From Sandaracinaceae bacterium (lineage in GTDB: Bacteria > Myxococcota_A > Polyangia > Polyangiales > Sandaracinaceae): DNA of 64,000 bases. The translations under genes were made by a program, and so were the position numbers. Of this stretch, positions 56,152 through 64,000 are shown piece after piece; position 1 is the stretch's first letter; each line of letters opens with the position of its first letter. Under the pieces are notes generated by a model. It was not told the DNA's origin. It did not search any database and worked only from the letters and a program-made list of their open reading frames with translations. Where the stretch lies: NCBI GenBank assembly GCA_019694315.1, contig JAIBCE010000004.1, positions 1-64,000 of the forward strand, written 5' to 3'.

Positions 56152-57855
56152 TCAGAGGGTGCCGCGGACGAACGAGTCGAGGACGCTCACGAGCTCGTTG
56201 GGGCGCTCGTCGTGGATGGAGTGTCCGGTGTCCTTCCACACGAGCGCGTGGCCCTTCGCGGGCATCTTCGGGCCGAGCTCCGTCACGCGATCGGCGATGT
56301 TCGTGTTGGCGAAGTTGTCGCCCGTGCCGGCCATCAAGAGCAGCTCGCCACCGACGAGGCTGTAGCCCGGCAGCTGCGTGCCTTGTCCGTCGAGGCCGAT
56401 CACGGGATCCTGGTGACTGAACTTCACCTGCTCGTGGGCCACGATCCAGTGCCAGCGGCGGAAGCGCGGTGAGTACGTCTCGTGTCGCGCCAGCCAGCCC
56501 TCGGCGATCGCGCGTCGCTTGTCGGGCCAGCCCTTTCGATACCACTGCTCGGCTTGTCGGATGACGACCACCCAGATGTGGTCGACGTTCATCCAGCGGT
56601 TGATGTGGTCTCGGCGGCGGTCTTCGTTCTCGGGCTCGTAGCTGCGGCCGTGGGGCTCGCCCGCGGCAAAGCCCGGTTGGTCCCAGAGACACGCGGGCGA
56701 CCACGACGCGATCCGCTTCATCCAGGTGAGGCGCGGATCGACCCACGCGTGGCGCGCCGGAACACCCCACGGAGAGAGCGCCGAGAGGAGCAATCCGAGG
56801 TTGCCTCCGAGGCTTCCGCCCCCGACGAGATCGATCCGCGGCGGCAGGCCGTGCTGCGCGAAGACGTGCTCCACGAAGTGATGGATCGTGTCGATCAGGA
56901 ACCGCAGCGTGTAGAGCGACGAGTGCTTGTCGACGCGGCGTGGCTCCTTCGCATACGGGAGCGGAACGCCGCGCACAGGGTCCTCGGCGAAGAGCACGTG
57001 CTTGTGATCGAGCTGTCCCGAGTAGCCGTTCGTCGGCAGATCGAGCGCGAGCACCACGTAGCCCAGGCCCACGAGCCCGGTGATCACGTGCTCGACCTCC
57101 TCGATGCGAGAGCTGTGGCCATGGAGGAGCAGCACGTTCTTGCTCGTCGCCGTCGGCGTTCCGGCGAGCACGTAGCGAATGGGCACGTCGAGGCCCCACA
57201 CCCGGAGCACGACGTCGCGCTGAGGGTGATCGGTGACGGAGACGTTCACGGGCCTGAGCGGGAGATCGTCCTCTCCCGACACGGCGATCCATCCGAGCGC
57301 CGGGCGAAGCGCCGCGCGGTCCTTCTCTCCGGCGCGGAGGTAGGCGTGCACCTTCTTCGCGCGCTCGATCGCACGCTTGACGTCGGCGTCCTTCGGAGCG
57401 ACGAGGGGAGGGCGTCCCTCGATCGCCCGACGCGCCTTGGTCTCGGGGAGGATCGCCGCATGCTTGGCGGCCTCCTCGACACGATCCCAGTCCACCGGGT
57501 CGTCGATGTTGCGGACACCGAGGCTGCGCAGCGACTCGCGCCCCGTCACGCAGAGATCGGCGATGGCGTCGCCCACGTTCGGCGCTCCGCTCGCGTAGTG
57601 CGCTGCCGCGGTGGCGAAGCGCGCGTCGATGGGCTCGAGGCTGCCGAATTCACCGCTCCGGATCGTCTCCCGGAAATAGGGGAACAGTCGCCCCGACTCG
57701 TAGTGGGGAATCGAGATCGTGTCGCCGTCGTAGCCCACGATCTCGTTCGCGTGCTTGGTCGGCGCCACCAGCCACGTGGGTCCTTTGCCAGGCAGTGTCG
57801 GGCGCGTGGGCTCCGCGGCCGTGGGGACGTAGGTGCGCAGCGAGAGGGTCGGCAT
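56152..57855 (-). CDS. Large alpha/beta-hydrolase
   Basis: 567 residues. The C-terminal 330 residues are an alpha/beta-hydrolase: oxyanion loop LLLHGHSS (about 242-249), nucleophile elbow GGGSLGGNLG with Ser348, a later MAGTGDNFAN acid candidate and DTGHSIHDE with the catalytic His. The first 230 residues are not part of the fold and match nothing I know; there is no signal peptide, so it is cytosolic. The domain is rich in Trp and His. Substrate unknown. ATG 57855 begins the family-like start MPTLSLRTYVPTA. Confidence 0.72.
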   Translation of the reverse strand: MPTLSLRTYVPTAAEPTRPTLPGKGPTWLVAPTKHANEIVGYDGDTISIPHYESGRLFPYFRETIRSGEFGSLEPIDARFATAAAHYASGAPNVGDAIADLCVTGRESLRSLGVRNIDDPVDWDRVEEAAKHAAILPETKARRAIEGRPPLVAPKDADVKRAIERAKKVHAYLRAGEKDRAALRPALGWIAVSGEDDLPLRPVNVSVTDHPQRDVVLRVWGLDVPIRYVLAGTPTATSKNVLLLHGHSSRIEEVEHVITGLVGLGYVVLALDLPTNGYSGQLDHKHVLFAEDPVRGVPLPYAKEPRRVDKHSSLYTLRFLIDTIHHFVEHVFAQHGLPPRIDLVGGGSLGGNLGLLLSALSPWGVPARHAWVDPRLTWMKRIASWSPACLWDQPGFAAGEPHGRSYEPENEDRRRDHINRWMNVDHIWVVVIRQAEQWYRKGWPDKRRAIAEGWLARHETYSPRFRRWHWIVAHEQVKFSHQDPVIGLDGQGTQLPGYSLVGGELLLMAGTGDNFANTNIADRVTELGPKMPAKGHALVWKDTGHSIHDERPNELVSVLDSFVRGTL

Positions 57856-57962
57856 CGACGGAATCGTCCACCGTGGAGGGCCGAGAGCGCAACGCGTTCG
57901 GCACGTATCGCGAGCGTCGGGTCGTTCGACGGCGCTTCGGGCTGTGGCAAGCTCGCGCCGCC

Positions 57963-59336
57963 ATGGATCGCTCGCTCCTCTCCACGCTCGTGTCCCTCGG
58001 TCTCGTCCTCGGCGGTTGCGGTGCGGCCGGCGGCGCCACGCTCCATCCGCGCATGGGCGATCGCGGGCTCGTCGCCGCGCGCGGGCAATTCGGCATCGAG
58101 CACGGCGGGGCCCGCCGCGAGCGGGTGGCCACGCCGGCCTGGGGCATCGCGAACTTCACCCCCGATCTGAACGGCACGCTGTCGGACGCCGAGCACATCC
58201 ACCAGGCTCGCCTCGACGGCGCCGCACGCCAGAGCGAGGAGGTGTTCGAGCTCGACCTCCGCCACATGCGCCTTCCCGCGCGCATGTGGGCCCGCACCGT
58301 CCCGCTGCCGCGCGCGCTCGAGCAGCGCGAGCTCGCGGAGCTGGCGCCGAGCATCGTCGAGCGCTCGGTGAACGAGCGCTTCTGGCTCTTCGACGACGCC
58401 GAGGGCGCGGGGCCGCGCACCTATCAGACGCGGGTCATCGCGAGCGCCCCGTGTCAGCTCGACGGGCTGCCGGCGCAGGAGGTGCTCGACGAGGCGCGCA
58501 CGCGGGCGGGCGACGCGACGCACGTGCACCTCGTGCTCTTCCATGGACTGCGCCCCTGGCTCGCGACCCCGCGTGGCACGACGCCCGGCGCGCCGTACCG
58601 GCCGCTGGTGGTGCTCGGCCTCTCCTCGCGACCGGAGCTGCACCCGGAGCTCGCGCCGCAGCTCGCCGATCTCGCGCACCGCGTGCGCGTGTTCGACGCC
58701 GACGGGAGCGCGCGTCCTCCCGGTCCCTCGACCTGTGGGGCCCTCCGCTCCGAGCCACTGCGCGGCACGCGCTATCGCGTGGGCGACTACGTGGTCTATC
58801 GCTATTCCGGCACGCTCGTCGGAGAGCCGATGCTCCTGCGCGAGGAGATCACCGACCAGGAAGAAGATCACCTGACCATCGAGGTCACCGTGACGCGCGG
58901 CGACGCGACCGTGCGCCGCTGGGCGCAAGAGGTCATCGACACGCCGGAGAACCAGGCGGCCAATCGCATCGAGGCCCTCTGTGTCTTCGAGGGAGAGTCC
59001 TGCCACGAGCAGCCCGTCGAGACGTTGCCGCAGCTCTATGCCGGTCTCCTCGTGTCGCCCGACTCTGCGCCCGCGAACGTCACCGAGACCACCGAGACGC
59101 GTCCGATCGGCCCGCTCCAGCTCGAGTGTCGCGTTCGGCAGGGCGACACGACGATCGGCGGCCGCCCCACGCGCTTCGAGGAGCTGCGCTGCCCCGAATT
59201 CCTCTGGTCGAATGGCAACGCGGCGTTCGTCGATCAGGCCTCGGGCGACTTCGTCCTCCAGGTGGATGTGGCGGAATTCGGCTCTCCGCTCGGCCCCTGG
59301 CGCTGGGGCACCTTCGGCGCTCCGCTGGCGCGCTGA
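57963..59336 (+). CDS. Hypothetical lipoprotein
   Basis: 457 residues from ATG 57963. Lipoprotein signal with lipobox VLGGC (Cys19). No domain recognised. The mature protein has six Cys, several beta-rich segments (YRVGDYVVYRYSGTLVGEPM, EEDHLTIEVTVTRGDATVRR) that could be a lipocalin- or LolB-like barrel, and ends in a Trp/Gly-rich PWRWGTFGAPLAR. Divergent from the hydrolase gene with a 107-bp gap. Confidence 0.65.
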   Translation: MDRSLLSTLVSLGLVLGGCGAAGGATLHPRMGDRGLVAARGQFGIEHGGARRERVATPAWGIANFTPDLNGTLSDAEHIHQARLDGAARQSEEVFELDLRHMRLPARMWARTVPLPRALEQRELAELAPSIVERSVNERFWLFDDAEGAGPRTYQTRVIASAPCQLDGLPAQEVLDEARTRAGDATHVHLVLFHGLRPWLATPRGTTPGAPYRPLVVLGLSSRPELHPELAPQLADLAHRVRVFDADGSARPPGPSTCGALRSEPLRGTRYRVGDYVVYRYSGTLVGEPMLLREEITDQEEDHLTIEVTVTRGDATVRRWAQEVIDTPENQAANRIEALCVFEGESCHEQPVETLPQLYAGLLVSPDSAPANVTETTETRPIGPLQLECRVRQGDTTIGGRPTRFEELRCPEFLWSNGNAAFVDQASGDFVLQVDVAEFGSPLGPWRWGTFGAPLAR

Positions 59337-59369
59337 GCGAGGCTGCCTTTCGCGAAGCTGGGGAGAATG

Positions 59370-59448
59370 CCAGTCGGAGAGTGCCAGTCGGAGAGTGCCA
59401 GTCGGAGAGTGCCAGTCGGAGAGTGCCAGTCGGAGGGCGCCAGTCGGC
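59370..59448. repeat. 14-bp tandem repeat (VNTR-like)
   Basis: Six copies of GCCAGTCGG at 59370, 59384, 59398, 59412, 59426 and 59440, a strict 14-bp period with the unit GCCAGTCGGAGAGT; the last spacing is slightly changed. It lies between two convergent genes (the lipoprotein and the methylase), so it is outside coding sequence. Confidence 0.9.
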
Positions 59449-59464
59449 GCGCGACGCCGGGTGC

Positions 59465-60304
59465 TCAGCGTCGCTTGCCGGGCTCGGCTCGCGCGGGCTT
59501 CTCGAGGATGAAGAGGTAGTTGAAGCCGCGGAGGAAGAAATTCCCCTCTTCCGCCGCACGGTGGTAGTTGCCCTGAGACAGCGTCTTGTGGTGGCGCGTC
59601 ACCGCGATCATGTCCACGGGCGCGAGGTGCTGCGCCGCGAGCGCGAAGAGCTCGAAGCCGACGCAGGCGATGCCCTTCTGCTTCTCGAAGTAGTCGCAGA
59701 CGTAGAGGCCGAAGTGACCGCCGGGGCAGAGCACGCGCGCGCACTCGGCGATCACCTTGCCCATCTCCGTGTAGAAGCGCGGATCGTAGGCCGAGAGCTT
59801 GCCGATGCAGCGCGGGTCCTCGGAGTAGTGGATGTGATCGCCGTACGGCGGGTCGATGAAGACGAGCCTGGCGCTGCCGGTCTCGAGGGGGAGCTTGCGT
59901 GCGTCGGCGGGCTCGATGTCCGGGCGGTGCGGGCTGACGTCGAAGCCGCGACCCCGTCGGTTCGTGTCCTTGCAGACGTCGAGCGTGGTGCCCGAGCCGC
60001 ACATCGGATCGACGACGAGATCTCCCTCGCGCGTGTATCGCTGGATGAGGTTCCACGGGATGTACGAGGGGGTGGCGCCCACGTAGCGCGCGTCGCCCTG
60101 CATGCCGCGTCCGTAGTGTTGAGACGGGTAGTCCCACAGCGTCGTCGTCTGTAGGCGAAGGGGGGGCTTGTCCGGGCGCGAGACGGGCTTGCCGCGAAAG
60201 GGCTTGTCCGATCGGAGGCTCGGCGCGGAGGGGCCGCGGGGCGACTCACGATCTCGGGCGGATTCACGATCTCGGCCGGACTCACGATCTCGGGGAGGGC
60301 GCAC
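59465..60304 (-). CDS. DNA-methylase-like SAM-dependent methyltransferase
   Basis: 279 residues from GTG 60304. The N-terminal 25 residues are RDRES repeats coded by three 18-bp DNA units (60243-60296). Then motif I VVDPMCGSGTTLDVC (about 97-111) binds SAM and motif IV DPPYGD (151-156) marks an amino-methyltransferase acting on adenine or cytosine N. Order I then IV, about 45 residues apart, fits both N6/N4 DNA methylases and Trm11-like tRNA methylases. No restriction gene lies beside it, so an orphan modification enzyme is likely. Confidence 0.75.
   Translation of the reverse strand: MRPPRDRESGRDRESARDRESPRGPSAPSLRSDKPFRGKPVSRPDKPPLRLQTTTLWDYPSQHYGRGMQGDARYVGATPSYIPWNLIQRYTREGDLVVDPMCGSGTTLDVCKDTNRRGRGFDVSPHRPDIEPADARKLPLETGSARLVFIDPPYGDHIHYSEDPRCIGKLSAYDPRFYTEMGKVIAECARVLCPGGHFGLYVCDYFEKQKGIACVGFELFALAAQHLAPVDMIAVTRHHKTLSQGNYHRAAEEGNFFLRGFNYLFILEKPARAEPGKRR
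60243..60296 (-). repeat. Three 18-bp coding repeats at the methylase N-terminus
   Basis: Units GACTCACGATCTCGGGCG, GATTCACGATCTCGGCCG and GACTCACGATCTCGGGGA, in frame, giving RDRES repeats. Copy-number change would alter only the tail length. Confidence 0.85.
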
Positions 60305-60376
60305 GATGCCTCGCGAAAGGACACGCGCGCCCAGCTCGGGGCGCGCGTGCTCGAGTGGGGAGAGACGAGCGATTGC

Positions 60377-61255
60377 TCAGCAGACGGTGCCGGGCGGCAG
60401 GCACACCCAGACTCCGCCGCCAGGTCCGCGACAGAGCGAGCAGGTCTGGCCGGGCGCGCACGGAGGAGAGCAGGTGCCGCTCGAGCACTCACCGACCGAG
60501 CCCACACGCACGCCAGCGCCGGCGGCATAGCAGTCGTTGCTGTAGGTGGCGCCATCGCAGCCGCAGACCGGGCTGTAGATGTCGCGGCAGATGTCCGGTC
60601 GCACCACGCAGGTGCCGGGCGTGTCGCAGCCCGTGCCGGCGCAGTACTGCGCGGGGTTGCAGTCGGCGTTCGACATGCACCCACCCGAGGAGCCGCACAT
60701 GCCCTCGGAGGCGACACGCACGCCCGCTGCGGAGGCGGAGCACGCGTTGTCGTAGGTGTTGCCGTCGCAGCCGCACACAGGCGCGAAGATCTCGCCGCAC
60801 GTCGCGGGCATCGGCTCGCACACGCCGTCGGTGTCGCAGCCAGTGCCCGCGCAGAACTGTCCCGCGTCGCAGTCGGCGTTGACGCGGCACGCGCCGGGCG
60901 GCAGCCACGCATCGGCGCCGGGCTCCGTGCCAGCGTCCTCGCAGACGAGCGTTCCGCACGAACACTCTCCGGCGGGCGGAGGGTCGTAGTGGCAGCCGAA
61001 CGGCGGCGCGGCGCACTCGATCATGCACGAGGCATCGAGGCCGGGCGCGTCGAGGCCGGGTGCGTCGAGACCGGGCGCGTCGAGGCCGGGCGCGTCGAGA
61101 CCAGGCGCATCCGCGCCATTCCCCGTGTCCGCGGCCCTCGGGCCCGAGTCGCCGGCCCCCTCTCCGCCGCCGCAGGCGGAGCCCGCCACCAGCACACTGG
61201 CGATCGAGAGCGTGAAGAAGAGCGAGCGCGTGGAGACGAAGTTGGTGTAGGTCAT
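60377..61255 (-). CDS. Lipoprotein with two Kazal-like domains
   Basis: 292 residues from ATG 61255. Lipobox VAGSAC. A spacer of DAPGL repeats, coded by five 15-bp DNA units (61036-61110), precedes several Cys pairs (NADCDAGQFCAGTGCDT, NADCNPAQYCAGTGCDT) and two Kazal/follistatin-type inhibitor domains: CGEIFAPVCGCDGNTYDNAC and CRDIYSPVCGCDGATYSNDC. Kazal domains inhibit serine proteases; the reactive-site residues here are not diagnostic. It ends with a third Cys-rich knot (CSPPCAPGQTCSLCRGPGG). Confidence 0.85.
   Translation of the reverse strand: MTYTNFVSTRSLFFTLSIASVLVAGSACGGGEGAGDSGPRAADTGNGADAPGLDAPGLDAPGLDAPGLDAPGLDASCMIECAAPPFGCHYDPPPAGECSCGTLVCEDAGTEPGADAWLPPGACRVNADCDAGQFCAGTGCDTDGVCEPMPATCGEIFAPVCGCDGNTYDNACSASAAGVRVASEGMCGSSGGCMSNADCNPAQYCAGTGCDTPGTCVVRPDICRDIYSPVCGCDGATYSNDCYAAGAGVRVGSVGECSSGTCSPPCAPGQTCSLCRGPGGGVWVCLPPGTVC
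61036..61110 (-). repeat. Five 15-bp coding repeats (DAPGL spacer)
   Basis: Unit CGAGGCCGGGCGCGT, five copies with single-base changes, in frame in the Kazal lipoprotein gene. It forms the flexible stalk between the lipid anchor and the Cys-rich domains. Confidence 0.9.
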
Positions 61256-61318
61256 GGCCCTGAAGATAGACGAGCGGCGCAGGCAGGCCCAGCCCTGCGT
61301 GTGGCAAAGGAGACCTCG

Positions 61319-62248
61319 ATGGCCTGGACCTCCGAATCGATCGCGGATCAGCGCGGCAAGACCTTCGTCATCACGGGCGCCAACAGCGGCATCGGGTACG
61401 AGGCGGCCGTCGCCCTCGCGAGCAAGGGCGCTCACGTCGTGATGGCGTGTCGGAGCGCCGAGCGCGCCAAGGACGCGGTCTCGAGCCTGAAGGGGCGTGT
61501 GCCGAGCGCGAGCGTCGAGGTGCGCTCGCTCGATCTCTCGAGCCTCGCGAGCGTGCGCGCCTTCGCCGAGCAGCTCGCCAAGGACCTGCCGAAGCTCGAT
61601 GGCCTCGTGAACAACGCGGGCCTCATGGCGCTGCCGTACGGCAAGACCGCCGATGGCTTCGAGATGCAGCTCGGCACGAACCACCTCGGCCACTTCGCGC
61701 TCACCGGGCTCTTGCTGCCCACGCTGCTCGCCACCCCGGGCTCGCGCATCGTGAGCGTCGCGAGCACCGCGCACCGCTTCGGCAAGATCCACTGGGACGA
61801 TCTCATGGGTGAGCGCGGCTACGAGGCATGGGCCTGGTACGGCCAGAGCAAGCTGGCGAACCTGCTCTTTCTCTACGAGCTCGCGCGTCGCCTCGAGGCC
61901 AAGGGCCATCACACCGCCGCGCTCGCCGCGCACCCCGGCTACGCGGCCACGGCGCTCCAGCACAAGGGCCCCGAGATGGAGGGCTCGAGGCTGAAGGGCG
62001 CGATCATGACCGTGGGCAACTCGCTCCTGGCGCAGGGCCCCGCGATGGGCACGCTGCCCACGCTCCGCGCGCTCTGTGATCCGGAGGCGAAGAACGGCGA
62101 GTACTACGGCCCGCGCGGTCTCTTCGAGCTGGTGGGCTACCCCGTGAAGGTGAGCTCCACCAAGGCATCGCGAGACCGCGCCGACCAGGGGCGCCTCTGG
62201 GAGCTGAGCGAGAAGCTCACCGGCGTGCGCTACGCCGCGCTCGGCTGA
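61319..62248 (+). CDS. Short-chain dehydrogenase, retinol-dehydrogenase-like
   Basis: 309 residues from ATG 61319 (AAAGGAGA upstream). Classical SDR: TGANSGIG at 19-26, NNAG at 98-101, Ser149 in SVAST, Tyr174 and Lys178 in WYGQSKLAN. LAAHPGYAATALQ after the catalytic site is typical of the RDH/WWOX-like group. NAD(P)-dependent oxidation or reduction of an alcohol; substrate unknown. No neighbour that suggests a pathway. Confidence 0.88.
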   Translation: MAWTSESIADQRGKTFVITGANSGIGYEAAVALASKGAHVVMACRSAERAKDAVSSLKGRVPSASVEVRSLDLSSLASVRAFAEQLAKDLPKLDGLVNNAGLMALPYGKTADGFEMQLGTNHLGHFALTGLLLPTLLATPGSRIVSVASTAHRFGKIHWDDLMGERGYEAWAWYGQSKLANLLFLYELARRLEAKGHHTAALAAHPGYAATALQHKGPEMEGSRLKGAIMTVGNSLLAQGPAMGTLPTLRALCDPEAKNGEYYGPRGLFELVGYPVKVSSTKASRDRADQGRLWELSEKLTGVRYAALG

Positions 62249-62250
62249 GG

Positions 62251-62739
62251 TCAGAAGCTCAGCGCGAGGCCCACGCTCGCGGGGCCCAGCGTGATGCGCG
62301 CGCTCGGCCCTTCACGCGGGCGCGAGCCGAGCGTCTCGAGGCTCCAGACGCCGTGGGCGAGGTGCAGGGCGCCGAACGCGAGTGGGACGAGACCGATGAG
62401 GGCGACGGCGAGGCCATCGCTGCCCCCGGCCGCCACCACGATCCCGCTCGTGGTGGTCCCCAGACCGAGGAGCAGCTCGAACGAGGCATAGACCACCTCG
62501 AAGATCGCCCAGCCGCGCGCGAAGGGACTGTCCTGTCCGAACGACACGCAGTCTGCGACGGTGAAGATCAGGCTGGGGACCCCGATCAGGAGACCCCCGC
62601 CGATCCCGGCGCCGATCGCGAGACCGTCGTAGGAGCCTGTTCCCGAGAACTGAGCTTCTGCGCGTGTGGGGGCTGCGATCCACAGGCTGACCGCCGCGAG
62701 CGCCGCGAGGAGCGCCGGCGCCATGCGATGGACGCGCAT
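62251..62739 (-). CDS. Exported hypothetical membrane protein
   Basis: 162 residues from ATG 62739. Signal peptide (MAPALLAALAAVSLWIAAP, cut near AEAQ), then two or three hydrophobic helices (GIGGGLLIGVPSLIFTVADC, FELLLGLGTTTSGIVVAAGG, AVALIGLVPLAFGALHLAHG). Unknown family. The start overlaps the previous stop by one base, so it is in an operon with the 8-Cys lipoprotein upstream. Confidence 0.65.
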   Translation of the reverse strand: MRVHRMAPALLAALAAVSLWIAAPTRAEAQFSGTGSYDGLAIGAGIGGGLLIGVPSLIFTVADCVSFGQDSPFARGWAIFEVVYASFELLLGLGTTTSGIVVAAGGSDGLAVALIGLVPLAFGALHLAHGVWSLETLGSRPREGPSARITLGPASVGLALSF

Positions 62740-63071
62740 CAGATCCCCATTCCGCCGGCGGCGCAGTCGCTGGTGGCCGTGTGGGCGCTCGCGCACGACG
62801 CGGGCATCGGATCGGAGCACGCGGCGCGAGCGAGGCAGTCGAGCTCCGCGTCGTACAGCGACACGCACGAGGCGGGCAGCGCAGCACGGTTGTTGTTCAC
62901 ACCGGCGAGACACTCGCTCGGTGTCCCCACCACGCTCGCGCCGCACGTGTCGATCTGATAGCGGCAGTAGCGGCCCGCCGCCGTGTCGGGATAGACCGAG
63001 TCGGGGGGACAGCCCAGCATCGCAACCGCCACGAGAATACCCAGCAACCAGGTGCGAACATCGTTCTTCAT
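62739..63071 (-). CDS. Small 8-cysteine lipoprotein, copy 1
   Basis: 110 residues from ATG 63071 (GGAG at 10 bp). Lipobox AMLGC. The mature part has eight Cys in the pattern GRYCRYQIDTC, SEC, ASC, DC, AAC, ASC and TSDC, and ends in AGGMGI. It is a clear paralogue of the protein at 63624-63962 with every Cys in the same order. No known family. Confidence 0.75.
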   Translation of the reverse strand: MKNDVRTWLLGILVAVAMLGCPPDSVYPDTAAGRYCRYQIDTCGASVVGTPSECLAGVNNNRAALPASCVSLYDAELDCLARAACSDPMPASCASAHTATSDCAAGGMGI

Positions 63072-63117
63072 CGTGAGCTCCGCGCCGTGGCAGTCCGGCA
63101 ACGCCGGCCTCGGCCGA

Positions 63118-63621
63118 TCAGGGGAGGGTGAAGGGACCCGAGCCATAACAAGTGCCGAAGCCCGCCGCGAGGCGGTGCTCGAGGACTCGGGCGCTCGTCG
63201 GAGACTCGAAGTGGATGTCCATCTGGTTGCCCCGACAGGACAGGCGCACGAGGCACGGCGGATTCGGCTCGTACCCGCCGAGCGCCACCTCGCAGGTGTC
63301 GCCGGCCATGTCGCACTCGCACCCGGTGACCGTTCCGTCGGCGCCCACGGTGAACGCGACGGGATGGAACTCGAGATCGATGCTCGACATGTCGGTGCAG
63401 TCGGGGCCCGAGTACGTGAACGTGCCGATGGTCCATCGGCCCGCGTTGCGCATCGGGCACGCGTAGGCGTCGTCGGTGGGTGCCGCGGCGTCCTCGCCCG
63501 GCTCCACGTAGGCGTCGGCCTCCACGGCGGTGCCAGTGTCGGGCGAGGGGGCCGGTGTCGAGGGGCAGCCCACGAGCGCGAGGCTCAGCGCGGCCAGCAA
63601 CGTTCCCGAGAGAGCGCGCAC
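63118..63621 (-). CDS. Exported lipoprotein, hypothetical
   Basis: 167 residues from GTG 63621. Lipobox LALVGC. The mature domain has six Cys (YACPMRNAG, GPDC, GCECDMAGDTC, PPCLVRLSC) and a FTLP end; ALGGYEPNPPCLVRL is one strand pair. Not recognised. It lies between the two 8-Cys lipoproteins, on the same strand with short gaps. Confidence 0.68.
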   Translation of the reverse strand: MRALSGTLLAALSLALVGCPSTPAPSPDTGTAVEADAYVEPGEDAAAPTDDAYACPMRNAGRWTIGTFTYSGPDCTDMSSIDLEFHPVAFTVGADGTVTGCECDMAGDTCEVALGGYEPNPPCLVRLSCRGNQMDIHFESPTSARVLEHRLAAGFGTCYGSGPFTLP

Positions 63622-63623
63622 GC

Positions 63624-63962
63624 TCAGATCCCGCCCCCCATGCCGCCGTTGGCGATACAATCGCTGGTGGCGGTGTGCTCCGCCGCGCAGGGGTCGGTGG
63701 CCGAGCACGCAGCGGTCGCCTTGCAGTCGGACTCGGCGTCGAAGGCCGCGGCGCAGGCGGGGAAGGCGTTGCGGGAGCCGTTGATGGAGCTCACGCAGTC
63801 AGCGCCCGTCAGCGGAGTCGAGCCGACCGCATCGTGGCAGTCCTCGACGCGGTGCCTGCAGTACCGGCCCGTGGCGTCGTTCGGGTAGGTGTAGGTGCTG
63901 GGGCAGCCCGTCGTGGCCAGAGCGAAGAGCGCGAGGAGAGCGAGGGAGCAAGTTCGGGTCAT
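63624..63962 (-). CDS. Small 8-cysteine lipoprotein, copy 2
   Basis: 112 residues. Lipobox ATTGC. Shares with copy 1 the start TYPNDATGRYCRHRVEDC, all eight Cys, the EHTATSDC motif and a Gly/Met-rich end (NGGMGGGI). Probably paralogues created by duplication around the gene between them. First gene of the run; the last 38 bases of the window beyond it show nothing. Confidence 0.75.
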   Translation of the reverse strand: MTRTCSLALLALFALATTGCPSTYTYPNDATGRYCRHRVEDCHDAVGSTPLTGADCVSSINGSRNAFPACAAAFDAESDCKATAACSATDPCAAEHTATSDCIANGGMGGGI

Positions 63963-64000
63963 CCCACCGAGCTACGCCATTTCGGCCATGGGGCCATGGA

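Noticed and set aside
59370-59448. Possible CRISPR array
   Set aside because: The period is 14 bp, there are no unique spacers and no cas genes in the window; it is a simple tandem repeat.
60347-62248. 633-codon frame ending in the SDR
   Set aside because: The first 324 codons are antisense to the Kazal lipoprotein; the SDR has AAGGAG and ATG at 61319.

Overview
The window is very GC-rich, densely packed and has no phage, insertion-sequence or rRNA/tRNA genes that I can see. It looks like chromosomal DNA of a myxobacterium in the broad sense (Myxococcota, probably the Polyangia/Sandaracinus side). Reasons: a MYXO-CTERM sorting tail on a secreted Cys-rich protein, many low-complexity lipoproteins with Kazal, P-domain, nidogen-like and FG-GAP domains, a TonB domain fused to a TonB-dependent receptor, a bacterial mevalonate branch, and a self-contained chemosensory cluster. 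The organism assignment is inference.

Layout. 1-2714: the 3' part of a DUF4388/J-domain-like regulator, then peptide deformylase. 2764-13525: an apparently complete reductive pyrimidine degradation cluster: M20-type beta-ureidopropionase, the two-subunit dihydropyrimidine dehydrogenase (PreT/PreA), dihydropyrimidinase, a CoA-acylating semialdehyde dehydrogenase, a class III aminotransferase and an NCS1 permease. Together these would import uracil/thymine and take them through beta-alanine or beta-aminoisobutyrate to acetyl- or propionyl-CoA. A PIN-domain remnant and a dispersed repeat sit between the last enzyme and the permease. 13547-16802: a four-repeat secreted lipoprotein, a small exported protein, and ribosomal proteins L21 and L27. 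16993-20792: a MYXO-CTERM nidogen-like protein, then mevalonate kinase and diphosphomevalonate decarboxylase. 20941-25176: envelope proteins and a TetR regulator. 25261-29809: an outer-membrane uptake operon made of a TonB/receptor fusion with a His/Glu-rich linker and two related lipoproteins. 29917-41744: WD40 protein, TetR/SDR divergent pair, a PolX-like protein whose polymerase site is degraded, a second nidogen-like protein, a CRTAC1-type FG-GAP lipoprotein, a PEBP lipoprotein and aspartokinase-homoserine dehydrogenase.

41795-56131 is a signalling island. A hybrid histidine kinase with an HPt domain is coupled to a thioredoxin-like membrane protein. It is followed by a receiver-CheX fusion, a divergent receiver protein, and a chemosensory operon: CheA with tandem CheW domains, CheW, a soluble double-PAS receptor, CheY, CheB, CheR, a CheX-like phosphatase, a second CheY broken by a one-base frameshift, and another CheX-like protein. 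There are no flagellar or pilus genes nearby, so the output is unknown. 56152-63962 holds an alpha/beta hydrolase, a lipoprotein, a 14-bp tandem repeat, a DNA-methylase-like protein, a Kazal lipoprotein, an SDR and a run of small exported proteins, two of which form an 8-cysteine lipoprotein family.

The least explained items are the TonB-fusion operon with its paired lipoproteins, the inverted dispersed repeat whose hairpin arms differ in sequence but still pair, and the PolX-like protein.
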